Below are positions 61,882 through 62,466 of a DNA stretch of 62,466 bases, piece by piece. The notes below the pieces were generated by a model, which was given only the letters and a program-made list of their open reading frames with translations, had not been told where the DNA came from and made no database searches. The stretch comes from Chloroflexota bacterium. Its GTDB lineage: Bacteria; Chloroflexota; Dehalococcoidia; FW602-bin16. Location of the stretch: contig SCTZ01000190.1 of assembly GCA_004297765.1 (NCBI GenBank), forward strand, positions 1 to 62,466. The letters are read 5' to 3'. How positions within the stretch are numbered: position 1 is the first letter of the stretch; each line of letters opens with the position of its first letter. The translations under genes were made by a program, and so were the position numbers.

Positions 61882-62094
61882 CTAGCGGGTGCTTCTGATC
61901 AGCATGCTTAGGCCTGACCTATGGACGGAGAGGCAAGGTCTCGGGCGGCGACGCTCGTTCGCCGCCCGCTCTGCGCGCTCGGCTTTTTTCAGGAGCAAGG
62001 GCAGAATGACTTTCTTCAACCCGGCTCCTGTTATGCGCATGGCCTTGCGCTTTGCGTCGAGCTTGCGCTCTCGACGCTGCCAACGATACTCCAT
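61882..62094 (-). CDS. small basic hypothetical protein
   Basis: A 70-aa, Arg/Lys/Ala-rich protein (YRWQRRERKLDAKRKAMRIT, GLKKVILPLLLKKAERAE). ATG 62094 has a strong AAGGAGG six bases upstream. Family not recognised; the charge suggests nucleic-acid contact. It follows tRNA-Ala and its terminator on the same strand. Confidence 0.6.
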   Translation of the reverse strand: MEYRWQRRERKLDAKRKAMRITGAGLKKVILPLLLKKAERAERAANERRRPRPCLSVHRSGLSMLIRSTR

Positions 62095-62149
62095 GTCTGT
62101 CCTCCTTAGATTGGAAACGATCATCTTCCGTGCCAACGCTGCCAAGACA

Positions 62150-62182
62150 AGAAGAAAGCCCGTTCTGATGAGGAACGGGCTT
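62150..62182 (-). terminator. terminator of tRNA-Ala
   Basis: Minus strand stem AAGCCCGTTC / GAACGGGCTT, 7-base loop, followed by TTCTTCTT. Confidence 0.85.
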
Positions 62183-62189
62183 CAGGACC

Positions 62190-62265
62190 TGGTGGAGATA
62201 GGGGGATTCGAACCCCCGACCTCTGCGATGCGAACGCAGCGCTCTCCCAATTGAGCTATATCCCC
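62190..62265 (-). tRNA. tRNA-Ala(CGC)
   Basis: Minus strand: acceptor GGGGATA with TATCTCC, D-arm AGCTCAATTGGGAGAGC, anticodon stem CTGCG/CGCAG enclosing TTCGCAT (anticodon CGC), T-arm GGGGGTTCGAATCCCCC, encoded CCA. Confidence 0.97.
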
Positions 62266-62385
62266 AGAGAACGAGCCGAGCCGGCGCGGCCGACCGTTAT
62301 TATACCATTCAGCGGACAGCGCGGTCAACCCGAGCCAGGAGCTTGCTAGGGTTTATGCGTTCTCCGGCGCGTCACGCCATACTGC

Positions 62386-62466
62386 GACCGCCCGGGGCTG
62401 AAGCCGCCGGGCTAATCCAACGAAGCCCCCTCGAAGGGGGCTGGGTGCCGTGCTCAGCCGGCTTCT
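62386..62466. repeat. dispersed GAAGCCCC-hairpin repeat cut by the window edge
   Basis: Related to 13462-13556 (AACGAAGCCCC, GGGGGCTGG, CAGCC-GCTTC order conserved). The element continues past the edge, so the window ends within a repeat. Confidence 0.7.

Overview
The window is a high-GC bacterial chromosome segment with no transposase, phage structural gene or CRISPR array. Several things together suggest a Chloroflexota (Anaerolineae-like) bacterium: ribonuclease Y next to a YmdB-type phosphodiesterase, very large LysM/NlpC-P60 wall hydrolases, a stand-alone MetV-type partner of methylenetetrahydrofolate reductase, many cytoplasmic-membrane glycosyltransferases without lipid A genes, and abundant short palindromic repeats. 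This placement is inference. Both ends of the window lie inside dispersed repeats that recur internally (1-98 equals 55293-55390; 62386-62466 resembles 13462-13556), as expected for an assembly contig that broke at repeats.

Layout. 1-4900: a MetV-like gene, and opposite it a metF - histidine kinase - three receiver-domain proteins run, driven by a consensus promoter with a terminator-ended leader RNA. 4960-9680: two paralogous six-LysM NlpC/P60 hydrolases, each behind a similar structured leader. 10200-15750: Nramp-related transporter, SufR-like regulator, coiled-coil protein, DUF1264 protein, a damaged histidine kinase and a chagasin-like inhibitor. 15760-35600: an accessory and defence island. 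It holds TacA/TacT-like, XRE/ImmA-IrrE/(truncated PIN), HigBA and MNT/(truncated HepT) toxin-antitoxin modules, a HD+GHKL ATPase with a two-TM partner, a complete type I restriction-modification operon (hsdR-hsdS-hsdM), and a CAP12-TIR plus HEPN pair. The island ends at a duplicated tRNA-Gln 3' end and an intact tRNA-Gln(CTG).

35700-47000: a thioredoxin-fold protein with an in-frame UGA at the first CXXC position (candidate selenoprotein), cysteine synthase/MFS exporter, two DUF2889 proteins, aldehyde dehydrogenase, a Crp/Fnr regulator, rny-ymdB-PHP-GT9. 47000-57700: a cell-surface glycan cluster (DipZ-like redoxin, GT39-type membrane glycosyltransferase, VapBC, GT4, three GT2, FlgD-Ig lipoprotein). 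The GT4 gene carries two in-frame palindromic repeat insertions. 57900-62466: tyrosine phenol-lyase, a two-gene HTH/unknown cassette, a decayed DUF433/PIN-like pair, a small basic protein and tRNA-Ala(CGC).

The leads I consider most worth testing are the UGGC selenoprotein with its downstream hairpin, the HD-GHKL/two-TM pair and the TIR/HEPN pair flanking the type I system, and the two RNA leaders with a compensatory stem change.
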